Positions 5,664 to 6,870 of a stretch of 6,870 nt of DNA are shown piece after piece. This DNA is from Thermomicrobiaceae bacterium (GTDB taxonomy: Bacteria > Chloroflexota > Chloroflexia > Thermomicrobiales > Thermomicrobiaceae): NCBI GenBank assembly GCA_007122555.1, contig SKTL01000378.1, positions 1 through 6,870 on the forward strand. Reading direction: 5' to 3'. Position numbers and translations under genes: made by a program. Positions within the stretch are counted from its first letter, which is position 1. The number at the start of each line of letters is the position of its first letter. Below the pieces are notes generated by a model, which was not told the DNA's origin, made no database searches, and saw only the letters and a program-made list of their open reading frames with translations.

Positions 5664-6870
5664 TCGCTCGCCATCGACACCTCGGCCGATTCCCTCAGTG
5701 GAACCACCAACGAGTAGGTTAGACTGTCCGCGAGCGCCATCCAGGACGCAGCAATCACGTTCGGGGACGATCCGACAGTCTGCCAGGAGCGGTGACCGTC
5801 TCCGGAACGAATCCAGACGCGCACAACGGCTCCTGTCCCGTGATGATCGTCCAGAACGCGGACCTTATAGTCTTCCAGTTCGACATTTGCGATTTGCGGA
5901 TAGAACTCCAACAGCGCTTTTCGGGTGGCGGTGTCGAGCGCGTTGACCGGGCCGTTGCCGTCCGCGGCGGTGTGGTAGGTGTTGCCGTGGATATCAAGCT
6001 TGACCATGGCTTCGGCGAGCATTCCGCGCGACCCGCGATACTCCGCAAGGACGGTGTAATCCAGCGCCTCGAACGGAGCAACGTACCCTTCCATCTCGCG
6101 CCGGATGAGCAACTCGAGCGACCCATCGGCGTCTTCGAACCAGTAACCTTCGTGTTCGAGCTCTTTGATGCGCGTTACCAGGCGAAAAACGACCTGCGGT
6201 TCATCTCGTAGGTCGATTCCAAACGTTTCGGCCTTCATGATGATGTTGCTGCGGCCGCTTAGCTCTGAGACCAGGATATTACGTCCGTTTCCAACGATTT
6301 CGGGATCCATGTGCTCATATGCGACCGGGTCTTTGGCCACGGCGTTGACGTGCAGACCGGCCTTGTGTGTGAAGGCGTGGGTTCCGACGAACGGCAAGCG
6401 GACGTCGTGAACGACATTTGCGACTTCCGAGACGTAGCGTGACGTTTCGGTAAGCTGTGAAAGGTGTCCGTCCGGGAGGCATTGGTAACCCATCTTGTGC
6501 TGGACGACCGGGATGATCGAGCAGAGATTCGCGTTGCCGACCCGTTCCCCATAGCCGTTAATCGTCCCCTGTACCTGGATTGCCCCAGCTTCGATGGCGG
6601 CAACCGCGTTGGCGACGGCGAGCTCGCAGTCGTTATGCGTGTGAATGCCGACTGGGCAGGTAAGGAGACTATCGATCACGGCTACCGTTTCGGCGATGAA
6701 CGCAGGCATTGCCCCGCCATTGGTGTCGCACAGAATGATCGCGTCGGCGCCGGACTCCGCCGCGGCCTGGCAGACGGACAGGGTGTACTCGCGATCTTCA
6801 TTCCAACCATCGAAGAAATGCTCGGCATCGAAAAGGACTTCGCGGTCATGACGCTTGAGAAACGCGACTG
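5660..6870 (-). CDS. cimA: (R)-citramalate synthase CimA, N-terminus beyond the window
   Basis: Condenses pyruvate with acetyl-CoA to (R)-citramalate, the first step of the threonine-independent route to 2-oxobutanoate and isoleucine. The frame is open from the right edge (first full codon at 6868) to a TGA at 5660-5662, giving 402 residues; about 120-140 N-terminal residues, including the first catalytic motif of the DRE-TIM metallolyase barrel, are missing. Visible, numbered from 6868: VLFDAEHFFDGW at 11-22, CDTNGG at 47-52, the metal-binding HTHND at 76-80, INGYGERVGNANL at 103-115, HKAGLH at 168-173, and SGRSN at 204-208. A LeuA-type regulatory dimerisation domain follows (about 265-395). 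The DAEHFFDG and EGYWFEDADGSLELL stretches fit the CimA subfamily (TIGR00977) rather than 2-isopropylmalate synthase, the main alternative. The C-terminal domain suggests end-product feedback (isoleucine in known cases). Nothing appears broken within the visible part. Confidence 0.93.
   Translation of the reverse strand, partial: VAFLKRHDREVLFDAEHFFDGWNEDREYTLSVCQAAAESGADAIILCDTNGGAMPAFIAETVAVIDSLLTCPVGIHTHNDCELAVANAVAAIEAGAIQVQGTINGYGERVGNANLCSIIPVVQHKMGYQCLPDGHLSQLTETSRYVSEVANVVHDVRLPFVGTHAFTHKAGLHVNAVAKDPVAYEHMDPEIVGNGRNILVSELSGRSNIIMKAETFGIDLRDEPQVVFRLVTRIKELEHEGYWFEDADGSLELLIRREMEGYVAPFEALDYTVLAEYRGSRGMLAEAMVKLDIHGNTYHTAADGNGPVNALDTATRKALLEFYPQIANVELEDYKVRVLDDHHGTGAVVRVWIRSGDGHRSWQTVGSSPNVIAASWMALADSLTYSLVVPLRESAEVSMASD

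Noticed and set aside
5386..5946. Plus-strand 186-codon ORF across the small membrane gene and cimA end
   Set aside because: It runs antisense to a hydrophobic protein with a good start and to the secure CimA frame, and its translation is Ser/Arg-rich without family features.
5792..6211. Plus-strand 139-codon ORF inside cimA
   Set aside because: It is antisense to the conserved CimA regulatory domain, which accounts for the open frame.
1..6870. Defence island, CRISPR array, mobile element or novel multi-gene system
   Set aside because: No repeats, transposase, integrase, nuclease or other defence-type genes are visible; every large ORF belongs to a known housekeeping or widely conserved family.

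Overview
The window is a GC-rich (roughly 60% by eye) bacterial chromosomal segment with dense, ordinary housekeeping gene content. The order glpX-rho is known from Firmicutes (Bacillus) and also fits Chloroflexota. The moderate-to-high GC, the short 417-residue Rho without the large N-terminal insertion of Actinobacteria, and a CimA-type citramalate synthase make a Chloroflexota relative (Thermomicrobia-like) my best guess, but this is an inference and not a demonstrated assignment. I see no phage, transposon, CRISPR, tRNA or rRNA sequence.

Layout. Positions 2-73 hold the last codons of an unidentified + strand gene, followed 2 bases later by glpX (76-1062, class II fructose-1,6-bisphosphatase). 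A good sigma-70-type promoter overlaps the glpX stop codon and should start a leader of about 435 nt that ends at rho (1527-2780). That leader holds a small, very arginine-rich ORF (1396-1530) with a strong Shine-Dalgarno sequence, an internal GC-rich hairpin and an ATGA overlap with the rho start. Rho meets an alpha/beta hydrolase gene (2794-3543, minus strand) tail to tail. A 136-base divergent region then leads to a + strand gene (3680-5380) for a predicted ATPase of the 'ABC class' family (COG3044/PF09818, related to trypanosome MRB1590). This gene meets, with a 1-base gap, a minus-strand gene for a 58-residue two-helix membrane protein (5382-5558). The membrane protein has its own near-consensus promoter, embedded in the 3' end of the next gene, cimA (citramalate synthase, minus strand, 5660 to the right edge, N-terminus outside the window).

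How the genes work together. There is no single pathway here: glpX serves gluconeogenesis, cimA isoleucine precursor synthesis, rho transcription termination, and the ABC-class ATPase probably something with RNA. No obvious new multi-gene system is present. The points most worth checking are the rho leader architecture (small ORF plus hairpins, suggesting attenuation or translational coupling), a Gly in Rho where E. coli has the bicyclomycin-contacting Asp210, the poorly characterised ABC-class ATPase, and the small membrane protein with its own promoter.
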